64,000 bases of DNA from Gelidibacter salicanalis. GTDB taxonomy: Bacteria; Bacteroidota; Bacteroidia; Flavobacteriales; Flavobacteriaceae. Where the stretch lies: the NCBI RefSeq assembly GCF_016469035.1, contig NZ_JAEHJZ010000004.1:111173-175172 (forward strand), given 5' to 3'. The position numbers were made by a program, and so were the translations under genes. Shown one piece after another: positions 8,522-17,423 of this stretch (the first letter of the stretch is position 1; each line of letters starts with the position of its first letter). The notes beneath the pieces are model-generated. The model ran no database searches, had not been told where the DNA came from, and saw only the letters and a program-made list of their open reading frames with translations.

Positions 8522-8825
8522 TATCGAGCAAATATAAAAAATAAATTTCCTTAGCGAAATAAAACCTAAAAAACACGCGAGAGAATCAGGTTTAAACGTA
8601 TTTATGTAGTTCTAATTTTGAAGCAGTAACTTTGTCTATATCAAACATTTATTTTGACCAACACTACTATTTATCTACCTAAAAATAGCAACAATTAATA
8701 CGGGGAACAATTATCTGCTCGGATTTTAGTTAGAATACATAAATTGAACGATAAAAAGTAATTGAGATTATGTGCAATAGAAATTATTTCTTGAACCGTG
8801 AATTAGTTAGATAAAATAGACACTA
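8522..8825. other. 304-base non-coding gap
   Basis: This AT-rich spacer lies between the PID-CTERM gene and the halogenase-like gene. I find no ORF with a credible start, no strong hairpin and no RNA motif. It carries TAATTTTG and TAACTTTG boxes on the plus strand (around 8611-8633) that resemble -7 elements but lead to no gene. Confidence 0.5.
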
Positions 8826-10070
8826 TTATTGGGTAGACCTCTTTTCTAAACGGATAATATTAGCCACTGTCTTGATCAATCGATGATGATTTTTCACAAA
8901 AGGATTCGTCTCATCCCATACATACCCAGCCAATACCGCACAAATCTGGCGTTTTATTTCCTTGTTATCTGCACCCTCAAAAAATATGGTCTGTAAATTT
9001 CCCGTGTACCATTCTTTAACGTAGGAAGCAAATACTGAGACTCCTTTTTTTATATACTCGGCATATTCTTTTTCCCAATCAACAGGTTCATTATTCAATT
9101 CTCTAGTGATTAATTTGGCTGCTTTTAATCCAGATTCCGTAGCAAACGTAACACCGGAGGAAAATACAGGATCTAAAAATTCGGCACTGTTACCGGTTAA
9201 AGCATAGCCTTTCCCATAAAGTTGGGTTACCGATTTAGAATAATTCTGAATGATTTTAGGTTCAAACAGAAAATCAACATTTTTAAATCGCTCATAATAA
9301 TAGGACGATTTCTTTAACATTTCAGCCAAACGTTCTTCGGGTGTTCCTTCAAAACTATTGATAAAGTCTGTTTTACCCACAAAACCAATACTCGTGTTGC
9401 CATTGCTAAACGGGATGACCCAAAACCAAGTGTCTGTATCGAGCACGTCAAAGGTTATAAACGTACCTTCCGTCCCTTGTGGACGATATAATTCTTTTAC
9501 ATGACTAAATATTGACGAATGTTCAGGAATTGTGGAAGGTTTATCAAGTTTCAATAATCTGGGCAGAACCCGCCCATAACCGCTAGAGTCGATGATAAAT
9601 TTGGCTTTTATATTATATTCATCCCCATTTTCCGTCTTCACCGTTGTTTGTGATGCCCCATCCTTATCAAATTCTACAGCTACCACTTCCTGATTAAAAG
9701 CAATGTCTACACCTTGCTTTTTCAATTCTTCAGTTAAAGCAAAATCAAAGTCTGCTCTCGGCGCTTGCCAGGTCCAATCATAGCCTGCAGTATATTTTTC
9801 CGCAAAATCAAATTCACAAATCGTATCACCTTTAATAAATCGTGCACCACTTTTAATCTCAAAATTTTGGGCAATCAAGGCGTTCAATAAGCCCACTTCT
9901 TCAAAATGATCCATGCAGCGTGGCAATAAACTTTCTCCGATAACAAACCTAGGAAACACATTTTTTTCAACCACTTTTACATTCACCTGATGCTTATGTA
10001 AATAAGCTGCCGCCACGCAACCTGATGGTCCTGCACCGATAATCAAAACATCAACCTGAACATCCTTCAT
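8826..10070 (-). CDS. flavin-dependent halogenase-like / NAD(P)-FAD oxidoreductase
   Basis: This 414-residue flavoprotein has GAGPSG (12-17) for FAD and the FPRFVIGESLLP block (39-50). It also carries WFWVIP at 215-220, matching the WxWxIP motif of flavin-dependent halogenases, and a lysine (K73, IKSGARF) where phenolic halogenases carry their catalytic Lys. Such genes occur in flexirubin clusters, and some flexirubins are chlorinated. Alternatively it is a non-halogenating hydroxylase or reductase of the same superfamily. It is divergent from the ammonia-lyase across a 107-base promoter region, so it probably tailors the aryl head group. Confidence 0.65.
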   Translation of the reverse strand: MKDVQVDVLIIGAGPSGCVAAAYLHKHQVNVKVVEKNVFPRFVIGESLLPRCMDHFEEVGLLNALIAQNFEIKSGARFIKGDTICEFDFAEKYTAGYDWTWQAPRADFDFALTEELKKQGVDIAFNQEVVAVEFDKDGASQTTVKTENGDEYNIKAKFIIDSSGYGRVLPRLLKLDKPSTIPEHSSIFSHVKELYRPQGTEGTFITFDVLDTDTWFWVIPFSNGNTSIGFVGKTDFINSFEGTPEERLAEMLKKSSYYYERFKNVDFLFEPKIIQNYSKSVTQLYGKGYALTGNSAEFLDPVFSSGVTFATESGLKAAKLITRELNNEPVDWEKEYAEYIKKGVSVFASYVKEWYTGNLQTIFFEGADNKEIKRQICAVLAGYVWDETNPFVKNHHRLIKTVANIIRLEKRSTQ

Positions 10071-10101
10071 ACTGCAAATGGATTTAAATGATTTATTATT
10101 T

Positions 10102-10143
10102 TACATTTGTAGCACAAAAATAACCACTTTACTTCTGGTTATT
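10102..10143. promoter_or_regulatory. divergent pigment-locus promoter with dyad
   Basis: On the plus strand TACATTTG (10102-10109) fits TAnnTTTG for the ammonia-lyase operon. On the minus strand TATTTTTG (10115-10122) fits it for the halogenase-like gene. Overlapping both is an inverted repeat, AATAACC (10119-10125) - 11 bases - GGTTATT (10137-10143), a plausible operator controlling both directions. Confidence 0.45.
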
Positions 10144-10177
10144 CTACTATTTAAAAAACTTTGTGAATACGCTCTAA

Positions 10178-11704
10178 ATGGTCACACTTAACGGAACCCT
10201 AGAAATTGATGATTTCAAACACGTTTTATTTGAAAAGCAATCCATTCAAATTAACGAAAACGTACTTGAAACGGTTGAAAAAAGTTTTGAATTTTTAAAA
10301 ACCTTTTCACAAAACAAAATTATTTATGGCGTCAATACAGGCTTTGGCCCAATGGCCCAATATAAAATTGAAGATTCAGAGCGCCAAAAACTTCAATACA
10401 ATTTAATAAGGAGTCATGCTTCAGGAACGGGGAACCCAATTCCTCCGCTTTATGTTAAAGCAGCCATGTTGGCACGACTGAACACACTTTGTTTAGGGTA
10501 TTCTGGCGTGCATAAGTCGGTTGTAGAATTGATGGTGCAATTGATCAATAAAGACATTACACCTGTCATTTATGAACATGGTGGCGTTGGTGCGAGCGGC
10601 GATTTGGTACAATTGGCGCATTTAGCACTCGTTTTGATTGGCGAAGGCGAGGTTATATATAAGGACAAAAGACACCCAACAGAAGAGGTCTTCAAAATGG
10701 AAAATCTAAAACCCATCTCCATCGAGCTGCGTGAAGGTTTGGCCCTTATGAACGGCACTTCGGTGATGACAGGTATTGGCATTGTCAACACCATTTACAC
10801 ACGTCAGCTATTAAATTGGACGATAACCGCATCATCAGCCATTAATGAAATTGTAAAAGCTTATGATGATCACCTCTCTTTTGAATTGAATCAAACCAAG
10901 AAACATAAAGGTCAGCGTGACATTGCAGAACTCATGCGCGCCCATCTAAAAGACAGCAGCTTAATAAAAAAACGCGAACACCATTTGTATAATGACGTTC
11001 AAGATGTTTTTATTTTTGAAGATAAAGTTCAGGAATATTATTCCTTACGTTGTGTGCCGCAAATATTAGGACCTGTTTTGGACACCCTCAATCAGGTAGA
11101 AACTATTTTAATTGAAGAGGCCAATTCTGCCAATGACAATCCTATAGTGGATGTCAAAAATAAAAATGTCTATCATGGTGGGAATTTTCACGGCGATTAT
11201 GTGTCTTTGGAAATGGACAAATTAAAATTGGTGGTAACCAAGACCTCTATGCTTGCCGAACGCCAGTTAAACTATTTGCTCAATCCTAGTCTCAACAACA
11301 TTTTACCCCCTTTTGTTAACTTGGGGAAACTCGGATTAAATTTCGGGATGCAAGGCGTTCAATTTACCGCCACCTCAACGACGGCCGAAAACCAAATGTT
11401 ATCCAACCCAATGTATGTACACAGTATTCCCAATAACAATGACAATCAGGATATTGTGAGCATGGGCACCAACGCTGCTCTGATTACCAAAAAAGTAATT
11501 GAAAACACCTACGAAGTACTAGCCATCGAGTTGATTACTATAGTTCAGGCTATTGAATATTTGGACGTAAAAGAGGCTGTCTCTTCAAAAACACGAGCGA
11601 CTTATGATGCCATTCGTGAGATTGTTCCTATTTTTAAGGAAGATGTTGTGATGTATCCGTATGTGAATGCGGTTAAAGCATTTCTTATGAATCAACAAGG
11701 CTAA
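10178..11704 (+). CDS. aromatic amino acid ammonia-lyase (HAL/TAL family)
   Basis: This 508-residue MIO-dependent lyase has the cofactor-forming triad A139-S140-G141 (GGVGASGDLVQLAHLAL), the catalytic Tyr in YGVNTGFG (50-57), and the NSANDNP and QDIVSMGTNAA segments. The selectivity position reads RSHASG (S79-H80), formally the histidine-lyase-like pair. In this pigment context the expected job is tyrosine deamination to 4-coumarate, the starter of flexirubin and aryl-polyene chains; the F. johnsoniae homologue is a known tyrosine lyase. No hut genes are nearby. It heads the pigment operon. Confidence 0.85.
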   Translation: MVTLNGTLEIDDFKHVLFEKQSIQINENVLETVEKSFEFLKTFSQNKIIYGVNTGFGPMAQYKIEDSERQKLQYNLIRSHASGTGNPIPPLYVKAAMLARLNTLCLGYSGVHKSVVELMVQLINKDITPVIYEHGGVGASGDLVQLAHLALVLIGEGEVIYKDKRHPTEEVFKMENLKPISIELREGLALMNGTSVMTGIGIVNTIYTRQLLNWTITASSAINEIVKAYDDHLSFELNQTKKHKGQRDIAELMRAHLKDSSLIKKREHHLYNDVQDVFIFEDKVQEYYSLRCVPQILGPVLDTLNQVETILIEEANSANDNPIVDVKNKNVYHGGNFHGDYVSLEMDKLKLVVTKTSMLAERQLNYLLNPSLNNILPPFVNLGKLGLNFGMQGVQFTATSTTAENQMLSNPMYVHSIPNNNDNQDIVSMGTNAALITKKVIENTYEVLAIELITIVQAIEYLDVKEAVSSKTRATYDAIREIVPIFKEDVVMYPYVNAVKAFLMNQQG

Positions 11705-11747
11705 AATTTTTCACAGATATATTCTGTAGGAAATCAAAAACTAATCT

Positions 11748-12488
11748 ATGTCCACACAAAATAAATACGCCCTAATCACCGGAGGTTCTCGAGGCATTGG
11801 GAAAGCTATTTGCATTCAACTCGCCAAAGATTCAGACTATCAAATTCTCATCAATTACAACGCCAATAAAGAAGCGGCACTTCAAACTTTAAAAGAGGTC
11901 GAAGCCGCTGGAGGTTCTGGGCAAATCATACAGTTTGATGTTTCCAATTTCGAAAGTGTTCAAACAGCATTAAACACTTGGCAGGAACAACAGTCAGATG
12001 CCATCATTGAAGTATTGGTGAATAACGCCGGTATTACCAAAGACGGGCTGTTTATGTGGATGAAACCTCAAGAATGGAATGACGTCATCAACACCAGTTT
12101 AAACGGATTCTTCAATGTGACCAATCAGCTTATCGAAAAAATGTTGTTGAACCGTTATGGCCGCATCATTAATATGGTGTCTATTTCTGGGCTTAAAGGT
12201 GTATCTGGTCAAACTAATTATTCCGCTGCGAAGGGCGCAGTTATCGCAGCGACAAAATCATTAGCGCAAGAAGTTGCCAAACGCAACATCACCGTAAACG
12301 CCGTGGCTCCTGGATTCATCACAACAGATATGACAGAAGACTTGGACGAAGCCACTCTTAAAAAGATGATTCCTGCCAATCGTTTTGGAAAACCTGAAGA
12401 AGTTGCGCATTTAGTCTCGTTCCTGTCTTCGAAAAAAGCATCCTATATTACCGGTGAAGTCATTGGTATTACTGGTGGAATTCACTAA
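11748..12488 (+). CDS. fabG: 3-oxoacyl-ACP reductase (FabG/ApeQ-like)
   Basis: This 246-residue short-chain dehydrogenase reduces 3-oxoacyl-ACP with NADPH. The cofactor loop TGGSRGIG, NNAG, the catalytic Ser of MVSISG, the YSAAK motif and the VAPGFITTDMTE loop are all present. Within this operon it should be the ketoreductase of the polyene-building cycle (ApeQ role) and not primary fatty-acid metabolism. The 43-base gap before it contains a small ACAGA/TCTGT hairpin. Confidence 0.9.
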   Translation: MSTQNKYALITGGSRGIGKAICIQLAKDSDYQILINYNANKEAALQTLKEVEAAGGSGQIIQFDVSNFESVQTALNTWQEQQSDAIIEVLVNNAGITKDGLFMWMKPQEWNDVINTSLNGFFNVTNQLIEKMLLNRYGRIINMVSISGLKGVSGQTNYSAAKGAVIAATKSLAQEVAKRNITVNAVAPGFITTDMTEDLDEATLKKMIPANRFGKPEEVAHLVSFLSSKKASYITGEVIGITGGIH

Positions 12489-12522
12489 TATCTACTACCA
12501 TTTCAGAACCGAAAAATTCACG

Positions 12523-12530
12523 TAAATTTG
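12523..12530 (+). promoter_or_regulatory. possible internal promoter -7 element
   Basis: TAAATTTG fits TAnnTTTG and lies 46 bases before the acyltransferase start, in one of the few real gaps of the pigment operon. It could provide internal transcription of the downstream genes. Confidence 0.35.
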
Positions 12531-12576
12531 TCGCTTTAATAATGCGCTTACATCAAGCCCAAATATCACACTCAAA

Positions 12577-13452
12577 ATGGCAGAATGGGATGGAAAATCG
12601 AGGGGCACTGTTTTCGGTTTTAAGGTCTTCGTGTTTTTTATAAAGAATTTCGGAATTAACGCGGCCTATGCATTGATGCACCTTCCTGTACCTTATTTCT
12701 GTTTGTTTTCTGGAAAAAATGTGCGCGGTTTACGCTATTATTTCAGAAACAGGCTCCACTATTCGCGATTGAAAACCATGGTGAGCATCTATAAAACCTA
12801 TTATACATTTGGGCAGACCTTAGTTGATAAAATAGCCATTTCTTCGGGTCTTAGAAGCAATTATACTTATGAATTTGATGGTGAAGTTAAAATTGCTGAA
12901 GTTTTAGCCATGAACAAAGGCGGCATTCTAATCAGTGCCCACATTGGTAATTTTGAACTGGCACAGTATTTTTTCAAAGAGCGATTGGCAAAGGATTCGA
13001 TTAGCATTGTGATTACCGACCAAGATCATGAGGAAATAAAAGACTATCTGGGGCAATATGTAAAAAAAGAAACCCATTTTATTGTTGTAAAGGATGATTT
13101 GTCGCATATTTTTGAAATTAATGCAGCTTTGGCCAACAACAGGATTATTTGTATTGCTGGAGATCGGTATATGAATAACACCAAATGTTTGGAGGAAACG
13201 TTGCTCGGTAAAAAAGCAAAATTCCCCTTAGGGCCTTTCTACTTAGCTAGTCGGTTGAAAGTTCCTGTGTTGTTTGTATATGTGATGCGAGAACCAAAAA
13301 GACATTATCATTTATACGCCAAATGGATAGATTACAACAAAGGCGACATGAATGACCTCTTGAAAAAATATACCGAAAATGTGGAGCAAATGATCGCGAA
13401 ATATCCGTTGCAATGGTTTAATTTTTATGATTTTTGGGACGATAAAAAATGA
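12577..13452 (+). CDS. LpxL/HtrB-family acyltransferase
   Basis: This 291-residue lysophospholipid-acyltransferase-like protein has an N-terminal hydrophobic segment (about 14-45). The HX4E catalytic motif AHIGNFEL (H122, E127) and a GDRYMNN motif match the lipid A acyltransferase family. Aryl-polyene loci use such an enzyme to attach the polyene acyl chain to a lipid in the inner membrane. It overlaps the next gene by four bases (ATGA), so translation is coupled. Confidence 0.8.
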   Translation: MAEWDGKSRGTVFGFKVFVFFIKNFGINAAYALMHLPVPYFCLFSGKNVRGLRYYFRNRLHYSRLKTMVSIYKTYYTFGQTLVDKIAISSGLRSNYTYEFDGEVKIAEVLAMNKGGILISAHIGNFELAQYFFKERLAKDSISIVITDQDHEEIKDYLGQYVKKETHFIVVKDDLSHIFEINAALANNRIICIAGDRYMNNTKCLEETLLGKKAKFPLGPFYLASRLKVPVLFVYVMREPKRHYHLYAKWIDYNKGDMNDLLKKYTENVEQMIAKYPLQWFNFYDFWDDKK

Positions 13453-13877
13453 AAACACCAATTACTGACATAACAAGCATAAAAAAGTTACTGCCGCATC
13501 GTGAACCCATGATGATGGTAGATTCTTTATTAGAATTTTCAGCAGGGAGAGCCACCGTAGGCTTTACCATATTAAAGGATAATCTATTTGTAGCAAATAA
13601 TGAGTTCTCAGAAACCGGATTAATTGAACATATGGCGCAAGCCGCGGCCTTATACACCGGTTATAAAAATTATGCCGAAAATCAACCTGCAAAAGAAGGC
13701 TTTATCGCCTCCATCAAAACATTAAGCATTCAGCAATTGCCGAAAGTAAATGAATGTCTAAAAACTGAAGTTGCTATTGTCTATGAACTAATGCATCTCA
13801 CCACCGTAAAACTTTCTATATTTAACGGCAATATTGAAATTGCCAACGCCGAAATGAATCTCGTGCTTAACGTATAA
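13449..13877 (+). CDS. 3-hydroxyacyl-ACP dehydratase-like hotdog protein (ApeP-like)
   Basis: This 142-residue hotdog-fold protein has a FabZ-like active site: LLPHREPMMMVD (H17) and the TGLIEHMAQAAAL helix with E60 as the acid residue. It should form the trans double bonds of the polyene. Overlap with the acyltransferase and a 2-base gap to the thioesterase place it firmly in the operon. Confidence 0.8.
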   Translation: MKTPITDITSIKKLLPHREPMMMVDSLLEFSAGRATVGFTILKDNLFVANNEFSETGLIEHMAQAAALYTGYKNYAENQPAKEGFIASIKTLSIQQLPKVNECLKTEVAIVYELMHLTTVKLSIFNGNIEIANAEMNLVLNV

Positions 13878-13879
13878 AA

Positions 13880-14329
13880 ATGAAAAAGTCAGAAAAACAG
13901 GAAAATTCTTCATTGAAAATTTCCCATCAAATCCGAGTGCGATTTAGTGAGGTCGATTCTTTAAATATTGTTTGGCATGGCCACTACGTCAAATATTTTG
14001 AGGAAGGTCGTGAAGCTTTTGGTAGGGCTTTTGAATTGACTTATCTTGATGCAAAAACTCATGGATATGCGACTCCTATTGTGAAAACAGTATTAGAACA
14101 CCAATTGCCCTTACGTTATGGCGAGGTGGCCACAGTTGAAACGACATACCTCAATTCGCGGGCAGCAAAACTCATGTTCGCTTACCGAATTACAAACGAA
14201 AAAGGCCAAACAGTCTGCACCGGCGAAACCACTCAAGTGTTCACCAATTTTGATACGAGTGATATGGCATTAAATCTGCCAGAATTCTATAAAAGTTGGA
14301 AAGAAAAACACGCATTATTGCATGACTAA
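13880..14329 (+). CDS. 4-hydroxybenzoyl-CoA-type thioesterase (ApeK-like)
   Basis: This 149-residue hotdog thioesterase has the 4HBT signature RFSEVDSLNIVWHGHYVKYFEEGREAF, with D26 as the expected catalytic acid. It probably releases or edits acyl-ACP intermediates of the pigment pathway. It overlaps the next ketosynthase by 8 bases. Confidence 0.8.
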   Translation: MKKSEKQENSSLKISHQIRVRFSEVDSLNIVWHGHYVKYFEEGREAFGRAFELTYLDAKTHGYATPIVKTVLEHQLPLRYGEVATVETTYLNSRAAKLMFAYRITNEKGQTVCTGETTQVFTNFDTSDMALNLPEFYKSWKEKHALLHD

Positions 14330-15467
14330 GTGCTATATATCATACCATAATATGACGTCGTCATTAGGGTTTGACAGCGCGACCGTTTTTGAGGATCTCA
14401 AGAAAGGAAAACGTGCGATTCAATTTGTAGAAGATACTTCTCGTTTTTACAAACCATTTTTTGGAGCCGTCATCCCAACCGAAATCTTAAATTCTGTATT
14501 TCAAACTTTAGAACCGAACACTGAATACACCCGTCTAGAAAAGATGTTGCTGTTATCACTTTCTAAAACCTTAAACGCCTCAGAAATTGACCTCTCTGAC
14601 CGTGTCGGACTCATCATCTCCACCACCAAAGGAAATATCGACGTATTGGGTCCCCAAAGCCAATTTCCCCAAGAACGTGCGTATTTGAGTGAACTAGGAA
14701 AAATTGTCCAAAATTATTTTGGCTTCAAAAATGAGGCGATTGTTATCTCTAACGCCTGTGTTTCAGGGATTTTATCGGTTGCTATTGCCAAACGCTACAT
14801 TCAAGAAGGAATTTACGATCAGGTTTTTGTGGTTGCTGGAGATTTGGTTTCTGATTTCGTGATTTCTGGATTCAATTCATTCCATGCCTTGAGTGACGCT
14901 CCTAGTAAACCTTATGATACAAACCGGATAGGAATAAACCTAGGCGAAGTGGCTACTAGCGTATTGATAACTTCAAACAAAAATAATCTCTCTGAAGACG
15001 CTGTGGAACTCTTGGGCGAAGCCAGCTGTAATGACGCCAACCATATCTCTGGGCCGTCGCGCACTGGCGAAGGCTTGTATCGAAGTGTACAATCGGCTTT
15101 GGCAGAAGCGAACATCGATTCCAACACTATCGATTATATTTCAGCCCATGGAACAGCCACGCTTTTTAATGATGAAATGGAAGCCATCGCATTCAACAGA
15201 TTAGGATTGCAGGACACACCACTAAACAGTTTAAAAGGCTATTTCGGACACACCTTGGGTGCTTCGGGGTTATTGGAAACCATAATTGGCATGCAATCAT
15301 TACATCACAACACCTTAATTGCTTGCGCTGGATTTGAAACCTTAGGTGTCTCAAAACCGCTGAACATTATCAAAGAAACAACAACAAAAGAATTACGAAC
15401 ATTTTTAAAAACCGCATCTGGATTTGGAGGTTGCAATACTGCAGTACTCTTCAGAACATTATCATAA
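14322..15467 (+). CDS. beta-ketoacyl synthase, catalytic
   Basis: This 381-residue ketosynthase of the KAS I/II fold has a complete Cys-His-His triad: C146 (SNACVSG), H276 (SAHGTAT) and H310 (KGYFGHTLGASG). It elongates an acyl chain with malonyl-ACP. Together with the second catalytic KS (17424) it corresponds to the paired ApeO/ApeR ketosynthases of aryl-polyene systems; one of the two should pair with the chain-length-factor-like protein at 18611. Confidence 0.85.
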   Translation: MTKCYISYHNMTSSLGFDSATVFEDLKKGKRAIQFVEDTSRFYKPFFGAVIPTEILNSVFQTLEPNTEYTRLEKMLLLSLSKTLNASEIDLSDRVGLIISTTKGNIDVLGPQSQFPQERAYLSELGKIVQNYFGFKNEAIVISNACVSGILSVAIAKRYIQEGIYDQVFVVAGDLVSDFVISGFNSFHALSDAPSKPYDTNRIGINLGEVATSVLITSNKNNLSEDAVELLGEASCNDANHISGPSRTGEGLYRSVQSALAEANIDSNTIDYISAHGTATLFNDEMEAIAFNRLGLQDTPLNSLKGYFGHTLGASGLLETIIGMQSLHHNTLIACAGFETLGVSKPLNIIKETTTKELRTFLKTASGFGGCNTAVLFRTLS

Positions 15468-15473
15468 CCCCTT

Positions 15474-16535
15474 ATGTCGAAAAAAGAACTTAGAGCCGCA
15501 GATGCTTTACTGGAAGCACAAAAAATAGCCTTCGCACCTTTTATATTTCAATCATCAGTCACCTTAAAAAAATTGGGCGTGTTTGACCTGATTTTTGATA
15601 GGCGCCACAACGGAGGCGTCACCATTGACGATATTTCTGAGCAACTCTCCATCAGTCGCTACGGACTTGGTGTGCTTTTGGAATTTTCTGAAAGCGCCGG
15701 TATTGTCAGTACATCTGAAAATGGCATTTACGAACTTACCAAAACAGGCTATTTTTTAAATTACAGTAAAGACGTCAACGTCAACCTAAACTTTACGCAC
15801 GACATTTGTTACAAAGGTTTGTTTCATCTTGATGAGGCCATCAAAACTGGAGAACCTTCAGGTTTAAAAGAGCTGGGACAATGGGATACTATTTATGAGG
15901 GCCTTTCGCAATTGACACCAAAAGAACAACAATCGTGGTTTGAATTTGACCATTTTTATTCGGATGGCATTTTTGAAGAAGCCTTGAAACGTGTGTTTAA
16001 AAACCAACCAAAGTTCTTGTTCGACATTGGCGGCAATACTGGAAAGTTTGCGTTACAATGTTTTAATTATGACGACAATATTCAGGTAAAAATCATTGAT
16101 TTACCTGGACAGTTGAATAAAGCTTTAAAAAACATTAAAGATGCAGGCTTTGCTAATCGCATTAGCGGACAGGAAATTGATTGGCTAAAACCAAACCCTC
16201 AAATTCCAACAGGCGCGGACGTGATTTGGATGAGTCAGTTTTTGGATTGTTTTTCAGAAGATGAAATTTTGTTAATTCTATCCACATGTGTCGCATCTAT
16301 GGATGCACATACAGAATTGATCATCATTGAAACTTTTACCGACCGTCAGGAATTCCCGATGTCAAAATTCATCCTCGAAGCCACATCGCTATATTTTACA
16401 GTGATGGCCAATGGCAACAGTAAAATGTATCCTGCTACGGTGTTTGAAACATTGATTGAAAAGGCTGGACTAACCATCGAAGAAGATTTAGCACTTGGTG
16501 AATATCATACCATGCTCGTCTGTAAAAAAAGTTAA
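15474..16535 (+). CDS. SAM-dependent methyltransferase with winged-helix domain
   Basis: This 353-residue protein has an N-terminal winged-helix dimerisation region (about 15-110; TIDDISEQLSISRYGLGVLLEF) and a C-terminal Rossmann methyltransferase domain with the SAM motif FLFDIGGNTGKFALQC (about 178-193). The architecture is that of plant-type or polyketide O/C-methyltransferases. Methylation of the aryl ring or polyene is the likely role, since flexirubins can carry a ring methyl group. Confidence 0.75.
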   Translation: MSKKELRAADALLEAQKIAFAPFIFQSSVTLKKLGVFDLIFDRRHNGGVTIDDISEQLSISRYGLGVLLEFSESAGIVSTSENGIYELTKTGYFLNYSKDVNVNLNFTHDICYKGLFHLDEAIKTGEPSGLKELGQWDTIYEGLSQLTPKEQQSWFEFDHFYSDGIFEEALKRVFKNQPKFLFDIGGNTGKFALQCFNYDDNIQVKIIDLPGQLNKALKNIKDAGFANRISGQEIDWLKPNPQIPTGADVIWMSQFLDCFSEDEILLILSTCVASMDAHTELIIIETFTDRQEFPMSKFILEATSLYFTVMANGNSKMYPATVFETLIEKAGLTIEEDLALGEYHTMLVCKKS

Positions 16536-16541
16536 GAATTT

Positions 16542-17159
16542 TTGGAACAAACCTATCATATATCATCCTATTGTCACATTAAAAACAGCAGTGTTTTTTT
16601 AAATGGGAAGCTCCTGTATGCAAGTCCCATTCAGGAATTTTCAGCATTTATAAAAAGTGCCGTACAACATTTGGAGACCGCTTATCCCAAATTTTACAAA
16701 ATGGACCATTTGAGTAAATTGGCATTTTTAGCAGCGGATGTCCTTTTAAAAAACGCCAATTTATCCGTAGAAACAGAACACAACATTGCCATTATATTAT
16801 CAAACAAGGCCTCAAGTCTAGATACCGATAGAACCTATCAAGCTTCCATCACTGACCCTGACAACTTTTTCCCAAGTCCGTCGGTTTTTGTCTACACTTT
16901 GCCAAACATTTGTATGGGAGAAATTAGCATCAAACACCAGCTTCATTCTGAGAATTGTTTTTTTATCTTTGACCGCTTTAATGCCGATCATTTATGGATC
17001 AACGCACAGAGTCTTCTAAAGCGAAAAAAAGCCGAAAAAGTCTTATGTGGTTGGATCGATTTTGATGATAAAAATTACGAAGCTTTCTTATATTTGGTAG
17101 CAGAAAATGGTATTATTGCACATAGCCCTAACGACATTAAGAGATTATACAAAACATGA
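16542..17159 (+). CDS. truncated ketosynthase-like protein (no catalytic residues)
   Basis: This 205-residue protein resembles only the N-terminal half of a beta-ketoacyl synthase (FLAADVLLKN, IAIILSNKASSLDTD, NICMGEISIKHQLHSENCFF). No TACSSG-type Cys motif or AHGTAT motif is present. The frame is closed upstream by the stop at 16533 and no in-frame ATG follows, so the start must be the TTG at 16542. It ends 4 bases into the ACP gene. Homologues are found in flexirubin loci; the job may be structural, for example stabilising a ketosynthase complex. The function is not established. Confidence 0.65.
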   Translation: MEQTYHISSYCHIKNSSVFLNGKLLYASPIQEFSAFIKSAVQHLETAYPKFYKMDHLSKLAFLAADVLLKNANLSVETEHNIAIILSNKASSLDTDRTYQASITDPDNFFPSPSVFVYTLPNICMGEISIKHQLHSENCFFIFDRFNADHLWINAQSLLKRKKAEKVLCGWIDFDDKNYEAFLYLVAENGIIAHSPNDIKRLYKT

Positions 17160-17413
17160 CAGAGTTAAGACAAGAATTGAAGGAGAAGATTATAGAGCAA
17201 TTGAATTTAGAAGAGTTCACGGTTGCTGATATTGCTGATGATGACGCGCTTTTTGGTGATGGTTTAGGATTAGATTCCATTGATGCTTTAGAACTCATTG
17301 TGATGTTGGATAAAGATTACGGCATCCAATTGACGGACCCCAAAGAAGGAAAAGAGATTTTTAAATCTGTGGCTGTGTTGGCCGATTATATTACGGACAA
17401 GAGAGCTAAATAA
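17156..17413 (+). CDS. acyl carrier protein of the pigment pathway
   Basis: This 85-residue four-helix ACP has the phosphopantetheine attachment motif GLGLDSIDALEL (S41). It overlaps the preceding gene by four bases and is followed 10 bases later by a ketosynthase. It is the only ACP I can see in the locus, whereas aryl-polyene clusters often carry two. Confidence 0.92.
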   Translation: MTELRQELKEKIIEQLNLEEFTVADIADDDALFGDGLGLDSIDALELIVMLDKDYGIQLTDPKEGKEIFKSVAVLADYITDKRAK

Positions 17414-17423
17414 GACCAAAACT

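Noticed and set aside
8292-8597. 11-bp inverted repeat (GTTTAAACCTG / CAGGTTTAAAC) flanking the PID-CTERM gene
   Set aside because: The core GTTTAAAC is itself an AT-rich palindrome, and the left copy overlaps the coding end. There are no target-site duplications or transposase, so it is probably chance.
10178-11704. Calling the ammonia-lyase hutH for histidine degradation
   Set aside because: No hutU, hutI or hutG neighbours are present, and the gene heads a polyene pigment operon. The Ser-His pair leaves substrate open, but context favours tyrosine.
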